A stretch of 64,000 nt of DNA from Breznakiella homolactica. Lineage in GTDB: Bacteria > Spirochaetota > Spirochaetia > Treponematales > Breznakiellaceae. Every line of letters starts with the position of its first letter. Positions within the stretch are counted from its first letter, which is position 1. A model generated the notes under the pieces. That model was not told the DNA's origin, made no database searches, and worked only from the letters and a program-made list of their open reading frames with translations. A program made the position numbers and the translations under genes. This document shows positions 43,088-52,274 of the stretch, in pieces. The stretch spans positions 372,001-436,000 of the forward strand of contig NZ_CP067089.2 of assembly GCF_016616095.2 (NCBI RefSeq), written 5' to 3'.

Positions 43088-43978
43088 TCAGAGGGTCGAT
43101 TTAAACCAGTCCACGGTTTCCGCCGATAAACCGGCGTATGAACCGGGGTCTCCAATAAAGAAATTGTAGGCCGTATCGGTTCCTTCCAGGAGGATCAGCT
43201 TCGACATGGGATGGTAGGTCGCGCCCAGGAGTATTTCCAGCTGACCCTGGCCCTGTCCGTCCCCCTGAACCTCGAGAACCGGCGCTTCGGAATTGTCCGA
43301 TTCCGTTGTTACGTCGGCGCTGCGGGAAATAATCACCGCACCGAGGCCCATATTCAGGGAATCCCCCTGGGCAAGCTCGGTCATGATGAACCCCTGGTCC
43401 TTGGCCTGCAGAAACGCATCATCGTTGGAACGGAATTTACCGGTCACCGCATCCCCTGTCCAGATAACAATCGATTTAAAGACCGTGTTTTCCCCGGCGG
43501 ATACCATGGCGACAGTCCCGCCGTGGCCCCATCCCAGGATTCCAATCCGGTCACCGTCAATGTATTCCAGGGAAACCAGGTAATCCGCAATGGCGCTGAC
43601 ATCTGAAACAGCGGAATCGTAGGCGGCGCCGACCGGGGTTTCCACGGTACCATCGGGCACGGAAAAGTCCAGCCGTACCGATGCGATGCCTTGTTTTGCC
43701 AGATCCATGGTGAGGTGGCGGTACGTATTTTGTATTCCGTTTGAATCGGAACCGTACCCGTGGAGCATCACCACCGCGGGTACTGATTTGCTTTTAATAC
43801 AGACCGGCAGGGTAACAATGGCCGGTACCTGGTGGTCTCCGTTTGTAACCAGTATCGCCTCTTCTATGTAGTTGTACAGTACCGTTGTATCCGGCGCGGT
43901 GGGCTGCGCTATTGACGCGCAGGAACCTAACAGTACCGACAAGGCACCGATGAAACCTAAGAGTTTTATGGAATCCAT
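43088..43978 (-). CDS. Alpha/beta-hydrolase-like lipoprotein without catalytic residues
   Basis: 296 aa. Lipobox LLGSC gives an acylated Cys at about 20. The fold pattern of dienelactone-hydrolase/esterase proteins is clear (PAVVMLHGYGSDSNG, VRLDFSVPDG, GDRIGILGWGHGGTVAM). The nucleophile elbow, normally GxSxGG, reads GWGHGG, so Ser is replaced by Gly. The acid region reads VQGDGQGQG, and the C-terminal place of the His reads EGTDTAYNF. All three members of the triad are therefore lost or doubtful. It is probably a pseudo-enzyme with a binding role at the envelope. It lies 41 bases upstream of the propeller gene and is probably co-transcribed. Confidence 0.8.
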   Translation of the reverse strand: MDSIKLLGFIGALSVLLGSCASIAQPTAPDTTVLYNYIEEAILVTNGDHQVPAIVTLPVCIKSKSVPAVVMLHGYGSDSNGIQNTYRHLTMDLAKQGIASVRLDFSVPDGTVETPVGAAYDSAVSDVSAIADYLVSLEYIDGDRIGILGWGHGGTVAMVSAGENTVFKSIVIWTGDAVTGKFRSNDDAFLQAKDQGFIMTELAQGDSLNMGLGAVIISRSADVTTESDNSEAPVLEVQGDGQGQGQLEILLGATYHPMSKLILLEGTDTAYNFFIGDPGSYAGLSAETVDWFKSTL

Positions 43979-44139
43979 GAAATACTCCCTTTTTTTAAAT
44001 TCTTTTTTACTATATCAACTTTTGTCTGAAAAATATTTTTTTTCAATAGATTTCATGATAAATATGCCTTCATGAAAAACTCTTTACCGTATAAAAATTT
44101 GTAAAGAAAATAGGTTTTGACTATATTTATTATAATTAA

Positions 44140-44209
44140 AAAAATTGTGCGTTCTGTTTTTATCAGGAATTTTCCAATCCATTGCCGGCAGCCGGACAAC
44201 ACAATTTTT
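44140..44209 (+). other. Long-range inverted repeat in the autotransporter leader
   Basis: AAAAATTGTG (44140-44149) and CACAATTTTT (44200-44209), 10 perfect pairs enclosing 50 bases that include the small stem CCGGCAGCCGG. A TATAAT lies just before at 44131-44136. The 280 bases before the autotransporter contain no gene, so this is probably a structured 5' leader. Confidence 0.4.
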
Positions 44210-44259
44210 CTTTCGCGCGCAGAGATAATGTTTGAGTATGTAAAAATATGGAGGCGGTG

Positions 44260-47200
44260 ATGAAATTTTTTCCGGCGGTGTACAGAAGCGGCTGGTTTTT
44301 TACTGTATGTCTGTTTCTTTTGACTCTGTGGTTTTCCGCCCCGGTCCGCGCCCAGTCGGTCTCGGTTAATACGGTTAATGACTTAATCAACGCCTTTTCG
44401 GCCGGCGGGCAGACCGGAGCTACGGTTACCTTCGGCAGCAATAATCTGCGTTTAACCTTACCCAGTACATTGAGCGGATCACTCAACAATCTCAGCCTTA
44501 ATGGTAATAATGGCTATATCCTCGGCACCAATACCTTCGGCCTGGTCGACATGGGTACCTATACATTCGGTTCAATCGCGAATATCCATATGCAGGGCGG
44601 GAACAATACGGCCGGATTCGGCGGGGCTTTCAATGCCCAGAATCTGACCGGCGGGATAGCGAATTCTACGTTCAGCAATAACGCCGCGGCAAACGGCGGC
44701 GGCGCCGTGTATATTGCGGACAGTTTTGCCGGTGGAATCAGGTCCAATCTTCACTTTGACAGCAACAAGGCAACCGGAGTCAATGCGAACGGCGGGGCCG
44801 TTTACGTGGGGGGCAGTTTTTCCGGTGGAATCAACGGAACCGGCGGGGATGTCCATTTTGATAACAACACCGCCACCGGCAGCGGCGGCGGTATGTTCGT
44901 GAACAACACGTTTTCCGGCGATATTTACGCGACGTATTTTGCCACCAACACTGCCGGGGGCAACGGCGGCGGCCTGTTCGTCGGGAATGATTTTAACGGA
45001 AGCCTGACGGCTTATGCTTTTTTCCTGCGGAACCAATCCGCGGGCAGCGGCGGCGGCCTGTATGTGGGAAACAATTTTAGCGGGACCCTCACCGGGTTCA
45101 CCTTTGAGGGTAACAAGGCAAACGGCGGCGACGGCGGCGGCGCGTATATTGGCGGAACCATGAACAACCGCGTGGATATGGCCTTTGCCAGCAACAGTGC
45201 GAGCGGCAACGGCGGCGGCCTGTTTATCGGAACCAACAACGGCCAGATACGGAACAACTTTACTTCCAACACCGCCGGGGGCAGCGGCGGCGCTGTATAT
45301 ATCCAGAACGCGCAGAACCAGGATGTTACCGCCAGCTTTACGGGCAATACCGCCGGTATTGACGGCGGGGCGTTATGGGCAGGCAGCTTTTCCGGTATAC
45401 TCGGATATGCCAGCGGAAACACGACAAGTCTGTTCAGAAACAACCGGTCCGGAACGGCAGGCAGCGGCAACGGCGGCGCTGTGTATATTCAGGGGGATTT
45501 TACCAATCCCTCAGCCATACAGTATGGTATCTCGAATGTCGTTTTTGACGGCAACAGCGCCCAGGGTACCGGCAGCGGCGGGGCTCTGTATATCGGCGGA
45601 ATCCAATATAACGGCATACAGAACACTACCTTCAGCGGTAATACCGCCGGAGGAAACGGCGGCGGTGCCTATATAATGGACTTACAGGGAAATTTGACCT
45701 CCCTTTCTTTCACCGGCAATACCGCCACAGCCGGAAACGGCGGCGGCTTGTACACAGGAGCCGGTTTAACCAATATACAATCCGGCCAGTTTACCGAGAA
45801 TACCGCCGGCCTCAGCGGCGGCGCGGTGTATGCAGCCGGGAATATCACCGGGACTATCAGCGGCTCATCGTTTGTTTCAAACACCGCAGGCGCTGACGGC
45901 GGCGCTATATACTCCGGCGGCACTTTAGGGACCGTGTCCGGCACGAACTTTGTAGGCAACAAGGCCGGGGGCAGCGGCGGGGCGCTTTTCGCCGCGGGAT
46001 TAACGGGGAATTTTTCATCGGTAACTTTTGGAAAGAACATCGCGGCCGGTTCCGGCGGCGCCTTGTATACCGATTCGATCGGCGGTGCTTTTGATACGGT
46101 CTATTTTGTCGAAAATTCCGCCGGGGGCAGCGGCGGCGGCCTCTATGTGACTAATGATTTTACCCAGGGTATAACCAACGCGGCTTTCGGGTACAACACC
46201 GCTGCCGGGGGCAGCGGCGGCGGTATGTATGTGGGCGGCTCCCTGGGATTTCTTGAAGGCCAGTTCCTCTCTAATACTGCCAGTGCCGACGGCGGCGGCG
46301 CTAATATAGGCGCCAATCTCAACAGCGGCATCCGTAATCTGGAATTATACTCTAATGCTGCCGGCAGCGGCAGCGGCGGCGGTGTCAATATCGGAGGAAA
46401 CCTGGCCGGGGGTATTAATAATTCCACCATCGCGTTTAATACCGCAGGCGGGAACGGCGGCGGTTTGAATATCGGCGGCAATGTGACCGGCGGAATCAAC
46501 GCTTTACAGGCGGATTCCAATACCGCCGGGGGCAGCGGCGGCGCCATAAATATCGGCGGCAGCCTGACCGGAACCACCAGTCTTTTTGAAGCAATTCGGA
46601 ATACCGCCGGTACCGACGGCGGCGCCCTGAGTGTGGGCGGGGGAATCCAGGGGAATTTCGATACCCCGTTCTTCGCGTATAATATAGCCGGGAGAAACGG
46701 CGGTGCCATGTATGTGAGCGGCAGTACGAACTCTACCCTGACGGACGCTGTTTTCTTCGAGAATGGAGCGGGGCAGTACGGCGGCGGCCTTTTTGCGGAT
46801 ACCAGTACCGGCCCGGTTGCGCTGTCACTGTCATCGACCGCTGGAAAGTATCTGCTCTTCATGGATAATGCCGACAGTACCGGATCAAATGGAATCTTCT
46901 TCGGTGAATCCGGCGCCCCTTCGGCCGCGGCGGCGACCCTCGATGTCAGCGGCGCCGGCGGTATATTCCTGTTTGATCCCATCAGCGTCTATATGAACAA
47001 TCAGGATTTTACTCTTACCAGGGATGAGTCCCGGGGGAGCGGCGTGTTTCTCTGGGGCGGCTTCAATATCATCCTAAATGTCGGCGCAAATTCAATAATC
47101 AATATCAACTCGGGGGAAACCCAGTTTGCACCGGATTTTACCGTTTACGGCAGCGCCAGTGACTCGCTCCAGGTTTTATTGGGCGGGAAGGTGTACTTTG

Positions 47201-48618
47201 ACATGGGCGGCAGGGATCAGGGCAATGCGTTTTTTTCTTTCTCGGGTAATACCGGTGATACCCTGACCTATAACAACCTGAATGTTTCCGCCCCCCGGTC
47301 GCTGCTTCCTCATTTCGGTACCTACCTTATTGCGGAAGGAATTGACGCATCCGCTACGGGAACCGACTATGTGGCGGCCTTTGTAAATGCCTCCAAGAAC
47401 GGAACCATTACACTGAATCAGTCCTATAAATATAAAATTGAATTCATAGAAATAAACGGCGATTTGTATCTGATAGCGGATTTTGCACCCTATGACAACC
47501 TGGGCCCTAACGCGGGCAATGCCATCGATACGGCAAATATAATTGTTAACACATCGGATCTTACGGATGATGAAATCAGCAACCTCCAGGATGATATCAA
47601 TTCCATCACCCCTGAGGCTGCGGTGACCATGGCCCGGATAGGGATGAATCTGCACGTAAGTGCCGCAGAGCTTGCCAAAAACATGGCCTTCGATGACCGC
47701 GGCAACTGCAGGAGCCTGATTCAGTATTTTTGTGAAACCAAAAACCGGTTCTTTTCCGATATACGGCTGTGGGGAACCTACTGGGGTGATTTTACTTTTG
47801 CGGAATCCGCGGATCTATATTCAGGGTACGATACGATTAATAACGGGTTTATTGTTGGGGCCAGTACAAATATCATGGAAAGTGATTTCAGTGTGGGTAT
47901 TTACGGCGGCGCGGGTTTTTCGGATACCAGTTTCAGGGATATCACCTCTGATATACATACCACTGGTCTCCATGTCGGCATTCTCGGCCGCTATGCACCA
48001 TATTGGGGCTTGAAAATACTTCTTAGCGGTGCCTATACATACAACGGTAACGACATGGTTCGCAACCCCGGTAATATTGGAGATATTACCGGCAATTTTG
48101 GACAGCACCTGTTCAGTTTTGATCTTAAGGCAGCCTATGATTTAGAACTCTGGCAGAACGGCCACTTTATTCCTTTTGTATCCGGCCGGCAGCTTTGGCT
48201 CAGACAGGCGGAATTTACTGAAGACGGTAGACTTCTGGCGGCAAAAACAGAAGCAATCAATACCAATGAATTCACTATGATCATGGGTATAGCGGTTAAG
48301 CATGACTTTGCCGTCAAAAAAAGCACCGTCATGACCGCCGGATTAAACGCAGGATGGCGCCATGACTTCGGGGATGAACGGATCTCCTCCGCCTCCACAT
48401 ACCAAAGGACTCTCACCGGCTTAGATAAAAACCCCAGTTATACAGTGAAATCCCTCCGCCAGAATGCCAATGCTATGGAAATAGGGGCTGATTTCAGCGC
48501 GTCCTTTGCGCTTACCCGCAACGTGACCTGGGCACTCCATGCTGTTTATAACGCGGAAATCCGGGAAGGTTTCTTCAGCAATGATGCGTACGCCGGTATT
48601 TCATTCACCTTCAAGTAA
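44260..48618 (+). CDS. Pmp-like autotransporter adhesin
   Basis: 1452 aa; GGAGG (44250-44254) points to the ATG at 44260. Signal peptide to about residue 30 (VRAQS). The passenger (about 140-850) has about 26 units combining FxxN and GG(A/G)xY motifs, the two signatures of chlamydial polymorphic membrane proteins (for example TFSNNAAANGGGAVY and FTGNTAGIDGGALW), and should form a right-handed beta-helix. A spacer follows, then an autotransporter barrel at about 1160-1452 ending in ISFTFK. It is a surface-exposed protein secreted by type V secretion and probably an adhesin. Repeats use very similar codons (many GGCGGCGGC runs), making the gene prone to recombination. Confidence 0.9.
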   Translation: MKFFPAVYRSGWFFTVCLFLLTLWFSAPVRAQSVSVNTVNDLINAFSAGGQTGATVTFGSNNLRLTLPSTLSGSLNNLSLNGNNGYILGTNTFGLVDMGTYTFGSIANIHMQGGNNTAGFGGAFNAQNLTGGIANSTFSNNAAANGGGAVYIADSFAGGIRSNLHFDSNKATGVNANGGAVYVGGSFSGGINGTGGDVHFDNNTATGSGGGMFVNNTFSGDIYATYFATNTAGGNGGGLFVGNDFNGSLTAYAFFLRNQSAGSGGGLYVGNNFSGTLTGFTFEGNKANGGDGGGAYIGGTMNNRVDMAFASNSASGNGGGLFIGTNNGQIRNNFTSNTAGGSGGAVYIQNAQNQDVTASFTGNTAGIDGGALWAGSFSGILGYASGNTTSLFRNNRSGTAGSGNGGAVYIQGDFTNPSAIQYGISNVVFDGNSAQGTGSGGALYIGGIQYNGIQNTTFSGNTAGGNGGGAYIMDLQGNLTSLSFTGNTATAGNGGGLYTGAGLTNIQSGQFTENTAGLSGGAVYAAGNITGTISGSSFVSNTAGADGGAIYSGGTLGTVSGTNFVGNKAGGSGGALFAAGLTGNFSSVTFGKNIAAGSGGALYTDSIGGAFDTVYFVENSAGGSGGGLYVTNDFTQGITNAAFGYNTAAGGSGGGMYVGGSLGFLEGQFLSNTASADGGGANIGANLNSGIRNLELYSNAAGSGSGGGVNIGGNLAGGINNSTIAFNTAGGNGGGLNIGGNVTGGINALQADSNTAGGSGGAINIGGSLTGTTSLFEAIRNTAGTDGGALSVGGGIQGNFDTPFFAYNIAGRNGGAMYVSGSTNSTLTDAVFFENGAGQYGGGLFADTSTGPVALSLSSTAGKYLLFMDNADSTGSNGIFFGESGAPSAAAATLDVSGAGGIFLFDPISVYMNNQDFTLTRDESRGSGVFLWGGFNIILNVGANSIININSGETQFAPDFTVYGSASDSLQVLLGGKVYFDMGGRDQGNAFFSFSGNTGDTLTYNNLNVSAPRSLLPHFGTYLIAEGIDASATGTDYVAAFVNASKNGTITLNQSYKYKIEFIEINGDLYLIADFAPYDNLGPNAGNAIDTANIIVNTSDLTDDEISNLQDDINSITPEAAVTMARIGMNLHVSAAELAKNMAFDDRGNCRSLIQYFCETKNRFFSDIRLWGTYWGDFTFAESADLYSGYDTINNGFIVGASTNIMESDFSVGIYGGAGFSDTSFRDITSDIHTTGLHVGILGRYAPYWGLKILLSGAYTYNGNDMVRNPGNIGDITGNFGQHLFSFDLKAAYDLELWQNGHFIPFVSGRQLWLRQAEFTEDGRLLAAKTEAINTNEFTMIMGIAVKHDFAVKKSTVMTAGLNAGWRHDFGDERISSASTYQRTLTGLDKNPSYTVKSLRQNANAMEIGADFSASFALTRNVTWALHAVYNAEIREGFFSNDAYAGISFTFK
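44671..46800 (+). repeat. Degenerate repeats coding FxxN / GGGxY units
   Basis: About 26 units of 60-85 bases inside the autotransporter gene. The most conserved core at DNA level is AATACCGCCGGGGGC followed by AGCGGCGGC. Unit length varies by multiples of three, so recombination would change the passenger length without frameshift. Confidence 0.75.
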
Positions 48619-48641
48619 GTATAACTATATAAACCGGGAGA

Positions 48642-48669
48642 ACCGGCGGGATATGCTTATTCCGCCGGT
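48642..48669. terminator. Hairpin between convergent autotransporter and GLUG genes
   Basis: ACCGGCGG / CCGCCGGT, eight perfect pairs with a 12-base loop. No T-run is visible in either direction, so its function as terminator is uncertain. Confidence 0.4.
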
Positions 48670-48685
48670 GGAAACTTAAACCACC

Positions 48686-49954
48686 TTACTGCCATCGCAG
48701 AACGGGATACGGAGATTTTTTCGGATCCATTTTCCAGACCGCCGTAAAATTCCATCCAAGATTGTCATAGGCGGAACGGCTTTGCAGTTCCAGGGCTGTT
48801 TTATCCGCGCCGTACTCCGTATTCAAACCAACGGTACCGGGAGTTGAGTTAGGTCCATTGGATACTGTTATTGGTAAATTCTGTAAGGCTATATTGTTAT
48901 CCAGTCCGGTAGAATTCCAGTTCTGCCCTGTTATTCGTCCCAAATAAAGTGATGAAAACGACGCTTCCAGAGAATCATTAATGGCAACGCAGTTTTTTAT
49001 TATAGCGTTAGGATTGTTTCTGCCCGCGATACCGCCGACGTAAACTTCTAATCCCACTTCCGCTGCGACCTTAACGGAAACGGTTGAGTAGCAATTTTGA
49101 ATAAAACCGAAAGAGGTGGAACTGAATGAGGAATTCCAGCCTGTTATTCCTCCTGCCATGCTATTATTCGTTCCGCTGATAGAGCCTGCTGCGTAGCAGT
49201 TTTCAATCCTGCCGCCGAATCCGTTGTCGCCGGCAATACCTCCGATTGTTGTCTGCTGCCCCTTATGGACTCCGGCGGCGTAACAGTTTTCAATGGATCC
49301 CCGGTTACCGCCCGCAATGCCGCCTATTTGACTTGAGCCGTTAGTATGGATGGCTTCAATGCTGATACGGCTGGAGGAATTCACAATTCTGGTGGTCCCC
49401 AATGTCCATCCGGCAATACCGCCGGCACCCAAATCCCCGAGGGCTGTTTTGTTGACGGATATTTTCCCGGAAACATGGACATTTTCTATAAGTGTATTCT
49501 TGGCAAACCCAACAACGGCCCCTATGTTTGAAATATTGGAATTCGTTACCGAAAAATCCTGCATATCAATGGTGAGATCTTTTATGGTCGCGCCGTCTGT
49601 ATAACCGAATAGTCCGGTATACCTCCTGTCTGCCGGGTTAAGTCCTTTAATTGTATGCCCGTTACCGTTAAAAATTCCCTGGAAGGCGTTATTTTCGTCC
49701 GTTCCGATGGGCTCCCATTCAATAGCGCTTAAATTCAGATTCCGGTCCAGGACGTATTCCTCTCCGGCTCCCAGAGCATCCAGAGCCGCCCGGAATTCTT
49801 CCACAACCTCAATCGGCGTCGGGTTATTCTGCTCCCCGGTATCAGGATTAAGATCAGGATTAAGATCAGGATCAGCAGCCGGATTTGAGCAGGCTATTCC
49901 GGAAATCATAATACCTGTACATAATACAAAAAAAGCGGACTTTCCATACTTCAT
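48686..49954 (-). CDS. GLUG-repeat surface lipoprotein
   Basis: 422 aa from the ATG at 49954 (GAGGG 7 bases upstream). Lipobox GIAC gives an acylated Cys at about 22, followed by an Asn-Pro-Asp-Leu repeat and then a helical stretch. From about 85 on, GLUG motifs recur (GGIAGWTLGTTRIVNSSS, GGIAGGNRGSIENCYAAG, GGIAGDNGFGGRIENCYAAG, GGITGWNSS, GGIAGRNNP), five in all, forming a right-handed beta-helix as in bacterial adhesins. The last part (WNFTAVWKMDPKKSPYPVLRW) is the usual end of GLUG proteins. Probably exposed at the surface; ligand unknown. Confidence 0.85.
   Translation of the reverse strand: MKYGKSAFFVLCTGIMISGIACSNPAADPDLNPDLNPDTGEQNNPTPIEVVEEFRAALDALGAGEEYVLDRNLNLSAIEWEPIGTDENNAFQGIFNGNGHTIKGLNPADRRYTGLFGYTDGATIKDLTIDMQDFSVTNSNISNIGAVVGFAKNTLIENVHVSGKISVNKTALGDLGAGGIAGWTLGTTRIVNSSSRISIEAIHTNGSSQIGGIAGGNRGSIENCYAAGVHKGQQTTIGGIAGDNGFGGRIENCYAAGSISGTNNSMAGGITGWNSSFSSTSFGFIQNCYSTVSVKVAAEVGLEVYVGGIAGRNNPNAIIKNCVAINDSLEASFSSLYLGRITGQNWNSTGLDNNIALQNLPITVSNGPNSTPGTVGLNTEYGADKTALELQSRSAYDNLGWNFTAVWKMDPKKSPYPVLRWQ
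49841..49872. repeat. 12-bp tandem repeat in the GLUG lipoprotein gene
   Basis: ATCAGGATTAAG repeated 2.7 times, coding for Asn-Pro-Asp-Leu units right after the lipidated Cys. Copy-number change would lengthen or shorten the tether in frame. Confidence 0.7.
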
Positions 49955-50158
49955 TGGTAACCCTCGGTATTGTTTAGTTTGGTAGTTAATATAAAACATA
50001 CATAATATATCACAATTAGCTATTATATCATGAAAAACTCAAAAATATAATTATTTAGCAGAAAGAGTACTCAGATCCAGGGAAAGGGTAATTCTCAGAT
50101 TTTCGAAGGGACTGCCTCTGCCTATGCGCGTTTCCCGGGACCGTGCTATAGTTTCATT

Positions 50159-51013
50159 ATGGAAAAAAACACCCGGGATGGTTTTACCCTTATCAATACC
50201 GACGCCGCCCTTGCCCGGTTTCTGGGTTATCTCAGAACCGAGGGCATCACGGAGATCGCCATGGACTTTGAGGGGGAATTCAATCTCCATGTCTACGGAG
50301 AGAAGCTCTGTCTTATCCAGGTCTTCGATAAAAAGAACTGTTTTATCATCGATCCTCTGTCGGTCAGCGACGGCGAAATCCGGCGTTTCCTGGAGACAAA
50401 GATCATAAAGTACATGTACGGTGCCGAATCGGACATCAGCCTGGTGTACAAACAGTACGGGATAAAACTCTCCCGGGTTTATGACCAGCAGCTTCTGGCG
50501 GAAACACTGAACTATGAGAAAAAAGGGCTGGATGCCGTGCTGGAACGCGGGCTGGGGATCGTCTCCCAGGGGAAGAAGAAGTTCCAGATGTACAACTGGA
50601 CTCTGCGCCCGGTCAAACCCGAAGCCATGGCTTATGCTCTGCAGGATGTGCTGCACCTCTTTGACCTGAATACTGTACTGACGGAAGAAATTATAAAAAC
50701 CGGCAGGTACAACGACCTTATCCGCCGTCTGGTTGAATTTTCCTTTGATTTTGACAAGAAGCGGGTCCCGGGTATTTTTAAGCAGCGGAACTATCTGGAC
50801 CTTCCGAAAGACCAGCAGCGCACCCTGCAGAAGATCTTCGATATCCGGGAGGATCTGGCCCGGGAGCATAACCTTCCCCCTAACGCGGTATTGGATAAAA
50901 ATGAGCTCTTCCTGCTCGCCAAGGACCCCCAGCGCATCCGGCAGGTCAGGTTCGGCAAGCGGGTGACGGAACGGATGCGGAAAGTGTTAACCGAAAAAAT
51001 ACTGGCTCTCTGA
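50159..51013 (+). CDS. rnd: Ribonuclease D
   Basis: 284 aa. DEDDy exonuclease domain at about 10-185: EIAMDFEGEF (Exo I), GAESDISLVYKQYGI (Exo II) and YALQDVLHLFDL (Exo III with Tyr and Asp). A C-terminal HRDC-like domain at about 215-284 (LREDLAREHNLPPNAVLDKN region). It trims the 3' ends of tRNA and other stable RNAs. It stands alone; the ATG has no strong ribosome binding site. Confidence 0.9.
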   Translation: MEKNTRDGFTLINTDAALARFLGYLRTEGITEIAMDFEGEFNLHVYGEKLCLIQVFDKKNCFIIDPLSVSDGEIRRFLETKIIKYMYGAESDISLVYKQYGIKLSRVYDQQLLAETLNYEKKGLDAVLERGLGIVSQGKKKFQMYNWTLRPVKPEAMAYALQDVLHLFDLNTVLTEEIIKTGRYNDLIRRLVEFSFDFDKKRVPGIFKQRNYLDLPKDQQRTLQKIFDIREDLAREHNLPPNAVLDKNELFLLAKDPQRIRQVRFGKRVTERMRKVLTEKILAL

Positions 51014-51134
51014 ATTATATTGAAAATACCGCCTATTCTCTTTTTTCGTAAACTTTTCTCATAACGAATCCGGGACAGCCTGTGTCCTGGGTATAATTCC
51101 ACTTAATACAGACGGTTGAAAACAGTTTTCTTAC

Positions 51135-51163
51135 TTGACGAATACAGTGTTTTTTTATATATT
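51135..51163 (+). promoter_or_regulatory. Promoter of the TetR operon
   Basis: TTGACG (51135-51140), 17-base spacer, TATATT (51158-51163). A TGACT...AGTCA inverted repeat just downstream could be the TetR-type operator. Confidence 0.55.
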
Positions 51164-51210
51164 ATAAATGACTGAAAAAAGAATAAATAGTCAATAAAAG
51201 GAACAGGTAT

Positions 51211-51798
51211 ATGCCGAAAATCGTGACGGAACAGGAAAGGGAACAGGTCCGCGACTCCATATACTCTCAGAGCATACGCCTCATCCGGGAGAAGGGTTTA
51301 CGGAATGTTACGGTGGATGATATTACAGCCGCCGCCGGGATAGGAAAGGGATCATTCTATTCGTACTATCCCTCCCGGGAAGTCTGTCTCTATGAAGTGC
51401 TGAAAAAAAATGAGGCTATGCTTTTTTCGCGGATGGAAACGGTAATGGCCCGGAAGCTGAAGAAGCACGACGAAGTGGTGCATTTTCTCAGGGACGTGTA
51501 TCTGGCGGAGGACAGCCTGGTAATGTTTGTAAGTCCCATGGATATGGAAATTCTTCTCCGTAAACTTCCCCGGGAGTATGCCGTCCGGGAACGGAAAAAA
51601 TCGGAAGGGTATTTCGAACGGAGCCTTTCTCTGCTGGGAATAAGTAAAAAGAAAATGGAAACCATTGCCCTGCTTACGGACTGCCTCAACTACGCGGCCA
51701 CCAGCAGCGCCTGCAGCCGGAACGGAAAAAAGGAAACCCTGGATGTCCTGGTTGAATGTATCGCCGGCTACGCGGCAGGAAAGGAACGAAAACCATGA
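51211..51798 (+). CDS. TetR-family transcriptional regulator
   Basis: 195 aa. N-terminal TetR helix-turn-helix (LIREKGLRNVTVDDITAAAG, GKGSFYSYYPSREVCLYEVL). The ligand domain (about 65-195) is variable as expected. It overlaps the next gene by four bases (ATGA), forming a three-gene operon with two flavodoxin-fold proteins that it probably controls by autoregulation. Confidence 0.9.
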   Translation: MPKIVTEQEREQVRDSIYSQSIRLIREKGLRNVTVDDITAAAGIGKGSFYSYYPSREVCLYEVLKKNEAMLFSRMETVMARKLKKHDEVVHFLRDVYLAEDSLVMFVSPMDMEILLRKLPREYAVRERKKSEGYFERSLSLLGISKKKMETIALLTDCLNYAATSSACSRNGKKETLDVLVECIAGYAAGKERKP

Positions 51799-52274
51799 AA
51801 ACCGTTATTGTAAGGGAATACGGCGATGTTGCCGGACCGTGCGGCTATCTGCTGGATCTCCGGAAGATCACTGTCCGGAACTGCACCGGCTGCTGGAGCT
51901 GCTGGCAAAAAACACCCGGACGCTGCGCCCAAAAAGATCTCGATGAATTTTACCGGGCATTTCTGGCTGCCGACAGGGTTATCTTTTTCCTTAAATCCAG
52001 CCATGGTTTTGTAAGCGGAAATGTGAAATCCCTCTTTGACCGGATGATTCCCCATTATCTCCCGTACACCTCTTATGCCACCGGAGAATCCATGCATGAA
52101 CCCCGGTACGAACAGTATCCCGACGCGGAGGTGTACTACGAAGACACCTTTGAAACTGAAGAAGAACGGGAGCTCTACACGGATTATCTTAACCGGGTAT
52201 TTTACCAGTTCCATATTTCCTGTACGGTTATCCGGCCGGCAGGGGAGTATGCCGGAAACAGGGAGGCTGTATGA
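51795..52274 (+). CDS. Flavodoxin-fold NAD(P)H oxidoreductase, Cys-rich
   Basis: 159 aa from the ATG overlapping the TetR stop. The NCTGCWSCWQKTPGRC stretch with four cysteines is typical of the iron-sulfur-flavoprotein / NADPH-dependent FMN reductase group. SSHGFVSGNVKSLFDRMIPHY is the flavin-loop region. It is shorter than most members and lacks the usual N-terminal GSxR-type FMN loop (it begins MKTVIVREYG), so the next gene may complement it. Overlap with the next gene by four bases suggests translational coupling. Confidence 0.75.
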   Translation: MKTVIVREYGDVAGPCGYLLDLRKITVRNCTGCWSCWQKTPGRCAQKDLDEFYRAFLAADRVIFFLKSSHGFVSGNVKSLFDRMIPHYLPYTSYATGESMHEPRYEQYPDAEVYYEDTFETEEERELYTDYLNRVFYQFHISCTVIRPAGEYAGNREAV

